NCBI GenBank assembly: GCA_903868035.1
Contig: CAIPTQ010000131.1
Coordinates: forward strand, 1-23,843
DNA: 23,843 nt
Reading direction: 5' to 3'
From: an uncultured Phycisphaerales bacterium
GTDB lineage: Bacteria > Planctomycetota > Phycisphaerae > WQYP01
Each line of letters starts with the position of its first letter. Position 1 is the first letter of the stretch. The position numbers and the translations under genes were made by a program. This document shows positions 6,514-14,444 of this stretch, in pieces. The notes under the pieces are model-generated. The model was not told the origin of the DNA. It searched no databases and saw only the letters and a program-made list of their open reading frames with translations.

Positions 6514-7883
6514 CACGCCTCCACCAGCACTCCCTCCTCCTTGAACTTCTTGAGCTTCATGCCCAGGGTGCGCAGGCCGATGCCCAGTTCCCGGGCCGTG
6601 CGCATGCGGTGGCCGTTGTGCTTGTCGAGCACCTTGAGGATCATCCGCCGCTCCATTTCCTCGAGGACGCCGCCAGCGCCGTTGGCGCCCCCGGTGACGA
6701 ATTCCGTCACGCCTATCGTCGAGAGCCACGGGCTGATCGTGGTGGCCCGGATGACTTCGCCGGTCTCCAGCACCACGCTGCGCTCGCAGATGTTTTCCAG
6801 TTCGCGCACGTTGCCCGGCCAGAAGTACCGCTGCAGGATTTCCATCGCCCGCGGCTCGAAGCGCCGCTGCGGACGGCCGTCGCGCCGGGCGATGCGCTCC
6901 AGGAAATGCTCGGCCAGCGGCGGCACATCCTCCAGCCGCTCGCGCAATGCCGGCAGAGCGATGGGAACGACGTTGAGGCGATAAAAGAGGTCTTCGCGGA
7001 ACTTACCGTTCTTGACCCATTCGGTGAGGTTGCGGTTGGTGGTGGCGATGACGCGGACATCGACCTGCTGGGTGACGCTGCCGCCGACGCGTTCGAAGGA
7101 GCGTTCCTGGAGGACGCGGAGAAGCTTGGCCTGGATGCCGAAGTCGATCTCGCTGATTTCATCCAGCAGCAGCGTTGAGCCGTCGGCCAGTTCAAAACGC
7201 CCCTTCCGCAGCTTGTCGGCACCCGTGAAGGCACCCTTTTCGTGGCCAAAGAGTTCGCTTTCCAGGAGGTTGGAGGGGAGCGCGGCACAGTTGAGGCAGA
7301 CCATGGGGCGGGCGGCGCGGGCGCTCTGGGCGTGGATAACCTGGGCGACGTTCTCCTTGCCGGTGCCGCTGTCGCCGGTGATCATCACCGTCGCCGAACT
7401 GCTGGCTGCAACCTGCCGGATGCGTTCGCGTACCGCCAGCATCGGGGCGCTCTCGCCGATGAGGACCTTGGGGGGCGCGGCCTCGGCATTGGCCCGGAAA
7501 GCCTGGTTCTCCGCGACCAGCTTTTGATGCTCCACCGCACGGTCCACGATGACGAGGATTTCATCACTTTCGAAGGGCTTTTGCACGTAGTCAAAGGCAC
7601 CCAGGCGCATCGCCTGCACCGCCGTGCCAATCGTCGCAAACGCCGTCATCAGCACCACCGGCACATCCGGCTGCTCGGCGCGGATCTTCTGTAAGAGTTC
7701 GATGCCGTCCATCTTGGGCATTTTGAGATCCGTGATGACGCACGCCGGCCTGTGCTGGCGGACCAGGGCCACGGCTTCCGAGGGATCGCCGGTGGTCACC
7801 GCCTTATGCCCCGCGCGAGCCAGCGCCAGCGAGAGCGAATCGCGCATCATTTCCTTGTCATCCACAACTAAAATCGTCGCCAT
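6513..7883 (-). CDS. Sigma-54-dependent flagellar response regulator (FlrC/FleR-like)
   Basis: This is an NtrC-family activator that would drive open-complex formation by sigma-54 polymerase. The 456 residues have three domains. The receiver (1-120) has D8/D9, phospho-acceptor D52, T80 and K102. The AAA+ domain (about 140-375) has Walker A GDSGTGKE at 170-177, the sigma-54 contact loop GAFTGA at 217-222, Walker B TLLLDEISE and an arginine-finger region. A Fis-type helix-turn-helix (about 410-455) follows. The Walker A has Asp where Glu is usual. AAAAGGAG lies nine bases before the ATG. The kinase gene is 53 bases upstream and flgB is downstream, which supports a flagellar role like FlrC/FleR. 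The exact family name is inferred from context. Confidence 0.93.
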   Translation of the reverse strand: MATILVVDDKEMMRDSLSLALARAGHKAVTTGDPSEAVALVRQHRPACVITDLKMPKMDGIELLQKIRAEQPDVPVVLMTAFATIGTAVQAMRLGAFDYVQKPFESDEILVIVDRAVEHQKLVAENQAFRANAEAAPPKVLIGESAPMLAVRERIRQVAASSSATVMITGDSGTGKENVAQVIHAQSARAARPMVCLNCAALPSNLLESELFGHEKGAFTGADKLRKGRFELADGSTLLLDEISEIDFGIQAKLLRVLQERSFERVGGSVTQQVDVRVIATTNRNLTEWVKNGKFREDLFYRLNVVPIALPALRERLEDVPPLAEHFLERIARRDGRPQRRFEPRAMEILQRYFWPGNVRELENICERSVVLETGEVIRATTISPWLSTIGVTEFVTGGANGAGGVLEEMERRMILKVLDKHNGHRMRTARELGIGLRTLGMKLKKFKEEGVLVEA

Positions 7884-7906
7884 CCGTAGCTACTCCTTTT
7901 ATAACT

Positions 7907-7930
7907 CCCGGCTTGCCGGGGGTACGTACC
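7907..7930. repeat. Hairpin plus palindrome between kinase and regulator genes
   Basis: CCCGGC-TT-GCCGGG (7907-7920) is a perfect six-base stem, followed directly by the ten-base palindrome GGTACGTACC (7921-7930). Both sit in the 53-base gap of the kinase-regulator pair. They might tune the ratio of the two proteins or bind a dimeric factor; neither is shown. Confidence 0.5.
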
Positions 7931-7936
7931 GGTTAC

Positions 7937-8857
7937 TCACAACACGATCCGAAACCGCGCTCCGCTGTCGGGCGCGGGTCTGTTGGCCGCGGTTATTTGG
8001 CCGCCGTGGGCTTCGATGATGCGATGGACGATGGCCAGGCCCAGGCCGGTGCCGGTGTGCTTGGTGGTGAAGAACGGATCGAAGATCCGCTCCAGGTTTG
8101 CCGCCGGGATGCCTGGCCCGTTGTCTTCGACCACGATTTCCATACGGCCATCGATCACCGCCGCGCGAATTTCAATCATCCCCCCTTCTTGCTTCTTGCT
8201 TCTTGCTTCCAGCTTCTTGTTCCCCACGTCCCGCGATTCCCCAATCGCCTCCGCCCCATTGATGACCAGATTCAGCAGCACCCGTTCCAGCAGCCGCCGG
8301 TCCACGTTCAGGCATTTTCCATCCACCGAGCCATGCACGCGGACTTTGACATCGTGTTCCAGCAGCGTGGGTGCCGCCAGTTCCAGCGCCCCGAGGATAA
8401 TCTCCCCGAGTTCCTCCTCATGCTTGGCCAACTGCAGGTCGCGGGTGAAGGCGAGCATGTCGCTGACCAGGACGTTGAGGCCCTTGACGCCGCTGGAGAT
8501 TTTGCGCACCAGGTCGGCGGCGGCGGGGCGGTCGGCGACTTCGGCCAGGAGAGTGCTGGCGTAAAGTTGGATGCCGCCAAGGGGGTTGCGAATCTCATGG
8601 GCGATGCCGGCGGCCATTTCACCCAATGCGGCCAAGCGTTTCTTGAGTTCCAGTTCCTTGTTCTTCTCCTCCAACTGCTCGCGCAGGCGCACCACTTCCC
8701 CCTCCAGCCGCTCATGGCTCACCTGCAAGCGCTGTGTCACTTGGTTGTACATCTGCAATAGCTCATGCAGATCCTCCAGGCTCCGCGGCATGGGCGGATG
8801 GGCCGAGTCACCAACCGCTTTATCTCCATTTCCTTGCATGTCCACTTCCACACTCAT
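7937..8857 (-). CDS. Soluble sensor histidine kinase (FlrB/FleS-like)
   Basis: This is a cytoplasmic kinase expected to phosphorylate the adjacent activator. The 306-residue protein has no TM segment and no recognisable PAS domain. An N-terminal coiled coil (about 28-75) leads into the dimerisation/phosphorylation helix with H87 in [12 protein letters not shown]. The ATPase domain then shows the N box ([10 protein letters not shown], about 196-205), G1 (DNGPGIP), F box (IFDPFFTTK) and G2 (GTGLGLAIV). Between the N box and G1 lies an unusual Lys/Glu-rich loop (about 213-226) encoded by AAGCAAG heptads. TGAGGA lies about seven bases before the ATG at 8857. The arrangement is that of the FlrBC and FleSR pairs; the input signal is unknown. 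Confidence 0.93.
   Translation of the reverse strand: MSVEVDMQGNGDKAVGDSAHPPMPRSLEDLHELLQMYNQVTQRLQVSHERLEGEVVRLREQLEEKNKELELKKRLAALGEMAAGIAHEIRNPLGGIQLYASTLLAEVADRPAAADLVRKISSGVKGLNVLVSDMLAFTRDLQLAKHEEELGEIILGALELAAPTLLEHDVKVRVHGSVDGKCLNVDRRLLERVLLNLVINGAEAIGESRDVGNKKLEARSKKQEGGMIEIRAAVIDGRMEIVVEDNGPGIPAANLERIFDPFFTTKHTGTGLGLAIVHRIIEAHGGQITAANRPAPDSGARFRIVL
8186..8222. repeat. Heptad repeat inside the histidine kinase coding sequence
   Basis: The coding strand contains AAGCTGG followed by repeated AAGCAAG units, about five heptads in all. They encode the [12 protein letters not shown] loop between the kinase N box and G1 box. This matches the style of the intergenic heptads in the window and looks like an insertion tolerated in a surface loop. 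Confidence 0.75.
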
Positions 8858-8906
8858 TAAAAATCCTCACACGCTCCCTTACGGTCGCGTCTCCGTTTTG
8901 CGACAA

Positions 8907-9350
8907 CTACGCCTTTCCATACGCCCGATTCAACGCCGCCCCGGTCACCGTCCGCTTGATCTCCGTCCCCACCACGCTCTTTTGCCGCACCAGCGCTTCC
9001 TTGTCGCGTTCATCCAGTTCCAGAATATCGGCCAGCAACCTCTGCACATCCTGCAGCAGCCCCCCTACCGCCTTGCGATCCGCCGCCGGCAGGCCATCGA
9101 GCACCTCCTGCCAGCGCCCTTTATATGGTTGCAACTCCCGATCCAGCGGAATCACCTGCTCGATCAGCCGGCTCCGCGCCCCGAGCACCGTCATCAGCGC
9201 CTCGGTTTCGCCGGTGGCCACGTACTGCGACTGCTGCCGGGCGAGCGTGAGTATCTGCTGGTAGAGCGCCTTTTCCCCCGCCAGCGCCCGCAGTAGCGTG
9301 CCGACGGTCCCGCCGCCCTTAAGCCCGGCCATGAACATCGTTTCGGTCAT
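8907..9350 (-). CDS. FlgN-like flagellar export chaperone
   Basis: FlgN proteins are small helical chaperones that bind the hook-filament junction proteins FlgK and FlgL before export. This 147-residue product is almost entirely helical. It shows the family-like pattern of an N-terminal helix (LLRALAGEKALYQQILTLAR), a conserved turn (GETEALMTVLGARSRLIEQV), and a long second helix of alternating Leu and charged residues. The ATG at 9350 is chosen because AGAGGA lies seven bases upstream; a longer open frame to 9449 would overlap the preceding TPR gene. It precedes the kinase by 49 bases. Assignment rests on size, helical pattern and context, so another small helical flagellar protein remains possible. 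Confidence 0.7.
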   Translation of the reverse strand: MTETMFMAGLKGGGTVGTLLRALAGEKALYQQILTLARQQSQYVATGETEALMTVLGARSRLIEQVIPLDRELQPYKGRWQEVLDGLPAADRKAVGGLLQDVQRLLADILELDERDKEALVRQKSVVGTEIKRTVTGAALNRAYGKA

Positions 9351-9361
9351 CGTTTCATCCT

Positions 9362-11824
9362 CTACTTGAGCGCCAGCAACTTCGTGTAATACTCCCTGGT
9401 CCCCGCCACATCCTTCCACGCCGCGTCCGGCACGCGCTGCAGAATCCACTGCCCCCGGGCCGCGGCGGCATTCGCCTGCGCGGGCTGATTGAGCTTCAGG
9501 TACGCGTTGACAATCTGCACATATGCCTCCACCGCCAATACCTCCTCCGAAAACCGCACCGAGGTCTCGTCGTACAATTTCACCGCCTGCTCATAGTCCC
9601 CGCGTTCAAAGTGGCACTCGGCGCGCTCCATGTAGCTGCTCCGCAGGTATTGCTGCTCCAGCGCCGTCAGCTTTTTGCCGCCGCTCGCCGACACCGGCGT
9701 TAGCGACTCCACATCCAGCAGCGCGATCACCCGCGAAAAATACCCCGCCGCCGCCAGCAGCCGCTCCCCGCGCCACTTCTCCAGCGCCGCGCGATTGCCC
9801 ACCGCCGGCTGCGTCAGCGCCGCATTGATGTCCCCGGCGCTCTTGCGATAGCTCTCGGCCAGCAGGAACGTCACCCGGGGCACCGCCGGATCGTTGGGAT
9901 AGCGCGTCACCACTTCATCCAGCCGCAGGATGGCATCGCCCCACCGCTGGTTGTGGTAGTACAATTCCCCCAGCGCCAGCAGGCTCGCGCGGAACTCCCG
10001 CGCGCTGGGCTGCAAATTGGTGTTGTCCTGCACCAGCCCCAGCAGCGCCTGCTCGGCCTTGTCCAGCAAGGCCTTCTTCTCCTCCGGCGTGGCGGCCTTC
10101 CCGGCCAGCGCGGCGTAACACCGCGCCTGGTTCACCACCGAGGTATACGTCGCCGGCGTGTTGGGATTGTCCCGGATGTTCCGCTGATACACCCCCAGCG
10201 CCTGGTCCGTCATCCCCGCCGATTCATACAGCCGCCCCAACGCCAGCAGCCCCTCGGCCGCCCGCGCATCCCGCGGCCGCTGAATCGTGAACCGCTCGTA
10301 CACGTCCGCCGCCCGCATCGTCTCCCCCGCCGCATCCAGCAGTTGCCCCGCCTTCCACAGGCTGTTCCCCGACTGCTCGTCGTTGAGCGTACTCATCTTC
10401 GCGTGCAGCAGGTAGTTCTCGGCGGCATCCGCCAGACGCGCCCGCGCCGCCGCCAGCATCTGGGCATTTTTCACCCCCTCGAGCATCCTGGCTTCCCCCA
10501 GCAACTCCAAACCCCGCCGTTCCTTCGTGGTCGCCAGGCGATACACCATCTCCGCCGTCGGGCGCTCCTCGGTCTGCTGGGCCAGGGCGATGAATTCCAG
10601 TGCCGGCTCTAGTTTGCCGGCATCCAGGGCCCGCTGATACGCCTCCAGCAGGCTCGCCCGCACTGCCACCGTCCCCACCATTTCCGGCCGTTTGCCCACC
10701 GGGGCAAGGGCATCCTTGGCCGCGGCAAGGGCGTAGCGGTAATCGCCCATTAACAGCTCGCCGTCCAGCGTGCCCCGGCGCACCGCCACATCCGCCCGGC
10801 CCAGCCGGGCCGCCGCCCAGACACTGGTACCCACCTGGCCGGTCACCACTTCCTGGAACAGGGTCGCGGCCGCGTCCAGGTCGCCGCGCGATTCCACAAT
10901 TTTGCCCAGCAACACCGCCGCCCGCCCGTCATCCAGATGATGCACCGCGAAGCGCCGTCGCGCCTCGGCCAGGTCGCGCTCCGCCGCGGCCATCTGGCCC
11001 TTCTCCAGTTCCGCCCGCCCGATCCACACCAGCACCCGTCCGCCGGGATCCTTCAGCGGCAGCGTCGCCAGGGCCTCCCGCGCCCCGGTCACCGCCCGAT
11101 CCAGCGCATTGTCATCCCCGGCGGCCAGCGCAATTTCTATCCGTTTGCACAGCCCCCAGGTGCGCTGCTCGATCGCCTCCATATCCGTATCATTCACCTT
11201 GCCCGCCCCGGCCTCCAGCATCCGGTTCACCAGCGCCAGGGCCTTGGCGGGCTGGCGGGCATCTAGATAGGCCGCCACCAGGTTCCGCACATGCCGCTGG
11301 AGCAGCAGGTCGCCGCCGCCCGAGGTCGCAATGGCCGCCTCGAGTTTCTCCACCGCGGTGCCGGCATCGCCCAATGCCAGCGCCGCCTCCCCCCAGCGCT
11401 CATTCATCTCCACCGTCGGTATCAGCCCCCAGGCCACCGCTTTGGCATAATGATCCGTCACCCGCTCATAGTTCACCCGCACCAGTGTTGGCGATTGGCG
11501 CTGCGCCAGGAACGTCGCATCGCCGGCGAGCTTCTGCAACTCCCCCTGCTGGAGTGCTTCCTTATAGTATGGCGCGAGGGTATTGATCTCCTTGATCGCT
11601 TCGGCGTACTTCTCCTGGGCGATCAAAGCCTCGACGCCCTTGACTTGTTGTTCAAAAGGCACCTGCCGAATGGTCCCCACAAACGCCCGTATGCCAAATC
11701 CAAAGGCGATGATCCCCGCCAGCAGCAACGGCACCTGCCAGAGCCGGCGCCAGGGATTCCCCCCGGCGGCGCGCACGTTCCTTCCCGCCGCACCGCCGAA
11801 TCCATCCTTTGCTGCACCAGCCAT
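9362..11824 (-). CDS. Membrane-anchored TPR-repeat protein
   Basis: This 820-residue protein begins with a basic cytoplasmic tail, then one TM helix at about residues 31-50 (VPLLLAGIIAFGFGIRAFVG). The rest is a long array of TPR-like helical hairpins that should face the periplasm. Repeat units are visible at several points, for example AERDLAEARRRF, AATLFQEVV, ALGVYQRNIRDNP, AILRLDEVVTRYPNDP and AVKLYDETSVRF. The last units resemble BamD/YbgF-type TPRs. The ATG at 11824 has CGGAG six bases upstream; a GTG at 11854 is the alternative. FlgN starts 11 bases after its stop, so the two are probably co-transcribed. No enzymatic motif is visible; a scaffold for envelope or flagellar proteins is only a guess. 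Confidence 0.85.
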   Translation of the reverse strand: MAGAAKDGFGGAAGRNVRAAGGNPWRRLWQVPLLLAGIIAFGFGIRAFVGTIRQVPFEQQVKGVEALIAQEKYAEAIKEINTLAPYYKEALQQGELQKLAGDATFLAQRQSPTLVRVNYERVTDHYAKAVAWGLIPTVEMNERWGEAALALGDAGTAVEKLEAAIATSGGGDLLLQRHVRNLVAAYLDARQPAKALALVNRMLEAGAGKVNDTDMEAIEQRTWGLCKRIEIALAAGDDNALDRAVTGAREALATLPLKDPGGRVLVWIGRAELEKGQMAAAERDLAEARRRFAVHHLDDGRAAVLLGKIVESRGDLDAAATLFQEVVTGQVGTSVWAAARLGRADVAVRRGTLDGELLMGDYRYALAAAKDALAPVGKRPEMVGTVAVRASLLEAYQRALDAGKLEPALEFIALAQQTEERPTAEMVYRLATTKERRGLELLGEARMLEGVKNAQMLAAARARLADAAENYLLHAKMSTLNDEQSGNSLWKAGQLLDAAGETMRAADVYERFTIQRPRDARAAEGLLALGRLYESAGMTDQALGVYQRNIRDNPNTPATYTSVVNQARCYAALAGKAATPEEKKALLDKAEQALLGLVQDNTNLQPSAREFRASLLALGELYYHNQRWGDAILRLDEVVTRYPNDPAVPRVTFLLAESYRKSAGDINAALTQPAVGNRAALEKWRGERLLAAAGYFSRVIALLDVESLTPVSASGGKKLTALEQQYLRSSYMERAECHFERGDYEQAVKLYDETSVRFSEEVLAVEAYVQIVNAYLKLNQPAQANAAAARGQWILQRVPDAAWKDVAGTREYYTKLLALK

Positions 11825-11855
11825 CCGCGGCTCCGCCGTTGTGACCCAAAACACC

Positions 11856-11872
11856 TGCCGACTCCGTCGGCA
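11856..11872. repeat. Perfect hairpin upstream of the TPR gene
   Basis: TGCCGAC-TCC-GTCGGCA is a seven-base perfect stem with a three-base loop, 32 bases before the chosen start. No U-run follows. The 180-base gap between the TPR gene and the lipoprotein gene otherwise shows no clear promoter. Confidence 0.5.
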
Positions 11873-12004
11873 CGTAGCGCATCCGCGTCATGCAACGCGC
11901 AATTTTCGCTCTTATTCGCGTATCGGCTCGCCTTCCCTCATACCTGCAAAAATTGCGTGCCCGCCCCGCCCCCGGAAGGCAAACCCTGCGCTTAAGGAGG
12001 GAAT

Positions 12005-12679
12005 TCACTGCCCCGCCGCCATCGGCGTGATCTTCTTGTCCAACTGCGCCTCGAGCGTCTCCCCCGTGAGCGCATCCCGCAGCCGCACCCGGAACGTAAT
12101 GGCCGACCCCGCCGGTTCCGTCTGCCACGGGCAGGAAAACGCGAAATGATTCAGCCCCAACCCCGTGTACCAGCTCGTCTTCATCTGGGCCGGGGTGAAG
12201 GTCCACAGCCCGATCCGCTTAGGCTCCGCCGGTGCCGCCGGCAATTCAAAGGCCTCGATCACCAGCACGCCCGCGGCCGGCACGATCTGCCCGTCTTCCG
12301 CATAGGTCCGCAGGAAGACGCGGAAGCCCTTGATGCCCGCGCCCAAATCCGCCGTGTCGGTTTGCCCGCGAATCTCCAATTTGGCCACGGTGAAGAGTTC
12401 CGCCAGCCGCTCGGGGGGCAAGGTCGGCAATGGGGGCGAGTTCATGGCGAAATGCGCCTGCAAGTCCCGGACTGTGGCTTCCCGGCCTTTGAGCTTTTCC
12501 TGCAAGTCCGTTATCTGCCGCTTTTGATCCAGGTTTTCCTCGCGGAGCCGGTTGGCCACGGCGTTCAAATCCGTCCCGCCGCAACCCGCCAGCGCGAGTG
12601 ACACCACGACTCCGGCCATAGCTGCCGCATGGCGGATCGCCGCATCGTCCATCGTGTTTCTGTGTTGTTCAATGCTCAT
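12005..12679 (-). CDS. Predicted lipoprotein with N-terminal coiled coil
   Basis: I do not recognise a named family. The product has a signal peptide ending in a lipobox (VVSLALAGC), so it should be lipid-modified at that Cys. A heptad-patterned helix follows (NRLREENLDQKRQITDLQEKLKGREATVRDLQ). The C-terminal region is beta-rich and contains Trp and aromatic residues (GLWTFTPAQMKTSWYTG; ITFRVRLRDALTGE). The start at 12679 lies seven bases after the upstream stop. ATG at 12652 would give a shorter signal peptide and fits as well. It sits between a helix-turn-helix gene and the TPR gene on the same strand, and may act with the membrane-anchored TPR protein. Confidence 0.75.
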   Translation of the reverse strand: MSIEQHRNTMDDAAIRHAAAMAGVVVSLALAGCGGTDLNAVANRLREENLDQKRQITDLQEKLKGREATVRDLQAHFAMNSPPLPTLPPERLAELFTVAKLEIRGQTDTADLGAGIKGFRVFLRTYAEDGQIVPAAGVLVIEAFELPAAPAEPKRIGLWTFTPAQMKTSWYTGLGLNHFAFSCPWQTEPAGSAITFRVRLRDALTGETLEAQLDKKITPMAAGQ

Positions 12680-12686
12680 GCCCGCA

Positions 12687-12968
12687 TTATCGCGAAAAAT
12701 CCCGCCGTATGCCATGCGCAGGCGCAGGGGAAGAAATAGACCGTTTCATGGCCCGATCCAATTTGTCGACCGTAGCCACGCTAGGCGTCAGTTTGCAGCG
12801 TTCGATGCGGTTGAGAGTTTCAACCCTCACGCCGGCGCGGCGCGCCAGTTCGGCCTGGCTTAAGCCTGACGCCCGGCGATCCAATATCATTTTGCGCGCC
12901 AGAGACGCCCGGGAGAACGCCACCGCGTCATAGTTGCCGTTGGCCAGGGGTTTGGGAAGCGGGGGCAT
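12687..12968 (-). CDS. XRE-family helix-turn-helix protein
   Basis: This 93-residue protein is a small DNA-binding regulator. The core is a typical lambda-repressor-like HTH: ILDRRASGLSQAELARRAG, then VRVETLNRIERCKLTPSVATVDKLDRAM. The N-terminal 30 residues and the basic C-terminal tail are not conserved. Length and form match HigA-type antitoxins, but neither flanking gene looks like a toxin: the upstream gene is a cysteine desulfurase and the downstream one a lipoprotein. It may be an orphan antitoxin or a local regulator. A weak AGG lies nine bases before the ATG. Confidence 0.8.
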   Translation of the reverse strand: MPPLPKPLANGNYDAVAFSRASLARKMILDRRASGLSQAELARRAGVRVETLNRIERCKLTPSVATVDKLDRAMKRSISSPAPAHGIRRDFSR

Positions 12969-13004
12969 GGTTTATGACCTATTCGCATGACAATCTTCGG
13001 GCGA

Positions 13005-14225
13005 TTAGTAGTGCCGCACTGGCGCAAGCGTTTCCAGCGCAATGTTCGCCAGCGCATCGGCGGCATACTGCACATCCGGCAGGTTCAGGAACGGCCCGAA
13101 CGACAGCCGCGTCGTGCCATGCGTGGCGATGGTGCCCAGGTGCGTGTGCGCCAGCGGCGCACAGTGCAGGCCCGCACGGGTGAGGATGCCGTACTCCGCT
13201 TCGAGCTGATCGGCAAGATGCAACGGGTCCATGCCCTCGATCCGGATGGAGAAGACACCCATGCGGTGCTTGATGCCTTGCGGCCCCAGATAGCCCAGCC
13301 CCTCTACGCCATCCACCGCCTCCATGAACGTCCGGCACAAATTTTGGTCATGCTCGAAGAGCGTCTTGACGGTTTTGCCGAGAATCCACGCCACGCCCGC
13401 CGACAGGCCCGCGATGCCGATGGCGTTGTGCGAGCCGGACTCAAATCGGTCGGGCATGAAGTCGGGCTGGCTTTGTTGTTCGGAGATCGAGCCGGTGCCG
13501 CCGAAGCGGAGGGGGCGGATTTGCTTTTCCAGGCCGGGGCGGATGTACAGGCCGCCGGTGCCCAGCGGCCCCAGAAGTCCCTTGTGGCCCGGGAAGGCCA
13601 GCAGGTCAATGTTGTCGGCCTGCACGTCGATGGGGATGTGGCCGACAGATTGGGCGGCATCCACCAAGTATGGGATGCCGTGGTCGCGGGCGATGCGGCC
13701 GATCTCGCGGATGGGTTGCACCGTGCCGGTGACGTTGGAGGCGTGGACCACGGCAATGAGCCGGGTGTTGGGGCGAATGGCCCGGCGGATGTCGTCCGGG
13801 TTGACCACGCAGGTGATCGGATCGACCGGAACGTGGGTGAACTCCAGCGCCCGGTCTTCCGCCAGATGATGATACGGCCGGAGAACGGAGTTGTGGTCCA
13901 TCCAGGTGGTGATCGCGTGCCCCCCCTGGCCCCCGCTCCCCCCATCCCCCGGCCTGAGCAGCCCCTGAATCGCCAGATTCAGCGCGTCGGTGCAGTTGAG
14001 CGTGAAGATGAAGTGGTCCGGATTCGCGCCGTTGAACAGGGTATTCAGCCGCTGGCGGCAGGTTTTTATGACCCCCGCCGACGCCTGGGCCTCGGCATAG
14101 CCCCCGCGGCCGGCCGAAGCCCCGATCCGCGTGGCATAGTCCACCATCGCCGCCAAAACCTCCGGCGGCTTGGGAAAGCTGGTGGCGGCATTATCGCAAT
14201 AGAGACGGCGGGACACGGTGTTCAT
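13005..14225 (-). CDS. Class V aminotransferase / cysteine desulfurase family protein
   Basis: This is a PLP enzyme expected to release sulfur from cysteine (or selenium from selenocysteine) as an enzyme-bound persulfide. The 406 residues show YCDNAATSFPKP at the start and the DHNSVLRP segment with H111. D189 lies in LVDAAQSVGH, the PLP lysine K215 in FPGHKGLLGP, and the catalytic cysteine C355 in RAGLHCAPLAH. The RxGxHCAP form is that of group II (SufS-like) enzymes and of a widespread desulfurase-family subgroup, not classical IscS. No sufBCD, iscU or tRNA-thiolation gene is adjacent, so the sulfur acceptor is unknown. The gene lies upstream of the HTH gene on the same strand. Confidence 0.92.
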   Translation of the reverse strand: MNTVSRRLYCDNAATSFPKPPEVLAAMVDYATRIGASAGRGGYAEAQASAGVIKTCRQRLNTLFNGANPDHFIFTLNCTDALNLAIQGLLRPGDGGSGGQGGHAITTWMDHNSVLRPYHHLAEDRALEFTHVPVDPITCVVNPDDIRRAIRPNTRLIAVVHASNVTGTVQPIREIGRIARDHGIPYLVDAAQSVGHIPIDVQADNIDLLAFPGHKGLLGPLGTGGLYIRPGLEKQIRPLRFGGTGSISEQQSQPDFMPDRFESGSHNAIGIAGLSAGVAWILGKTVKTLFEHDQNLCRTFMEAVDGVEGLGYLGPQGIKHRMGVFSIRIEGMDPLHLADQLEAEYGILTRAGLHCAPLAHTHLGTIATHGTTRLSFGPFLNLPDVQYAADALANIALETLAPVRHY

Positions 14226-14356
14226 AGCCCATCATCATAACGGGCTGGAACGCGGGCGTCTCGCCTTCGCCCCCTCTCATTTTTGGATAGATAAGTATGA
14301 ATTCAGGCCGCACAACACCCCTGCCGCCAGCCACAAAAAAACCGTTTTTCGAATCG

Positions 14357-14385
14357 TGGACAAACGCTTATTTTGCCCGTACACT
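14357..14385 (+). promoter_or_regulatory. Sigma-70-type promoter for the symporter gene
   Basis: TGGACA (14357-14362) and TACACT (14380-14385) are separated by 17 bases. They match consensus at five and four of six positions. The site lies 59 bases before the symporter ATG in the divergent 219-base gap. I see no equally good promoter for the cysteine desulfurase on the other strand. Confidence 0.5.
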
Positions 14386-14444
14386 TCGCCCCAAGTCATG
14401 TCGGCACATCTCCGTGCCATGCTTTTTACAGGAGAGAAACGAGG

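Noticed and set aside
11941..11975. A sigma-54-like site upstream of the TPR gene (GGCACG...TTTTTGCA on the minus strand)
   Set aside because: The -24 and -12 elements look good, but GG and GC are 12 bases apart instead of 10, which does not support sigma-54 binding.
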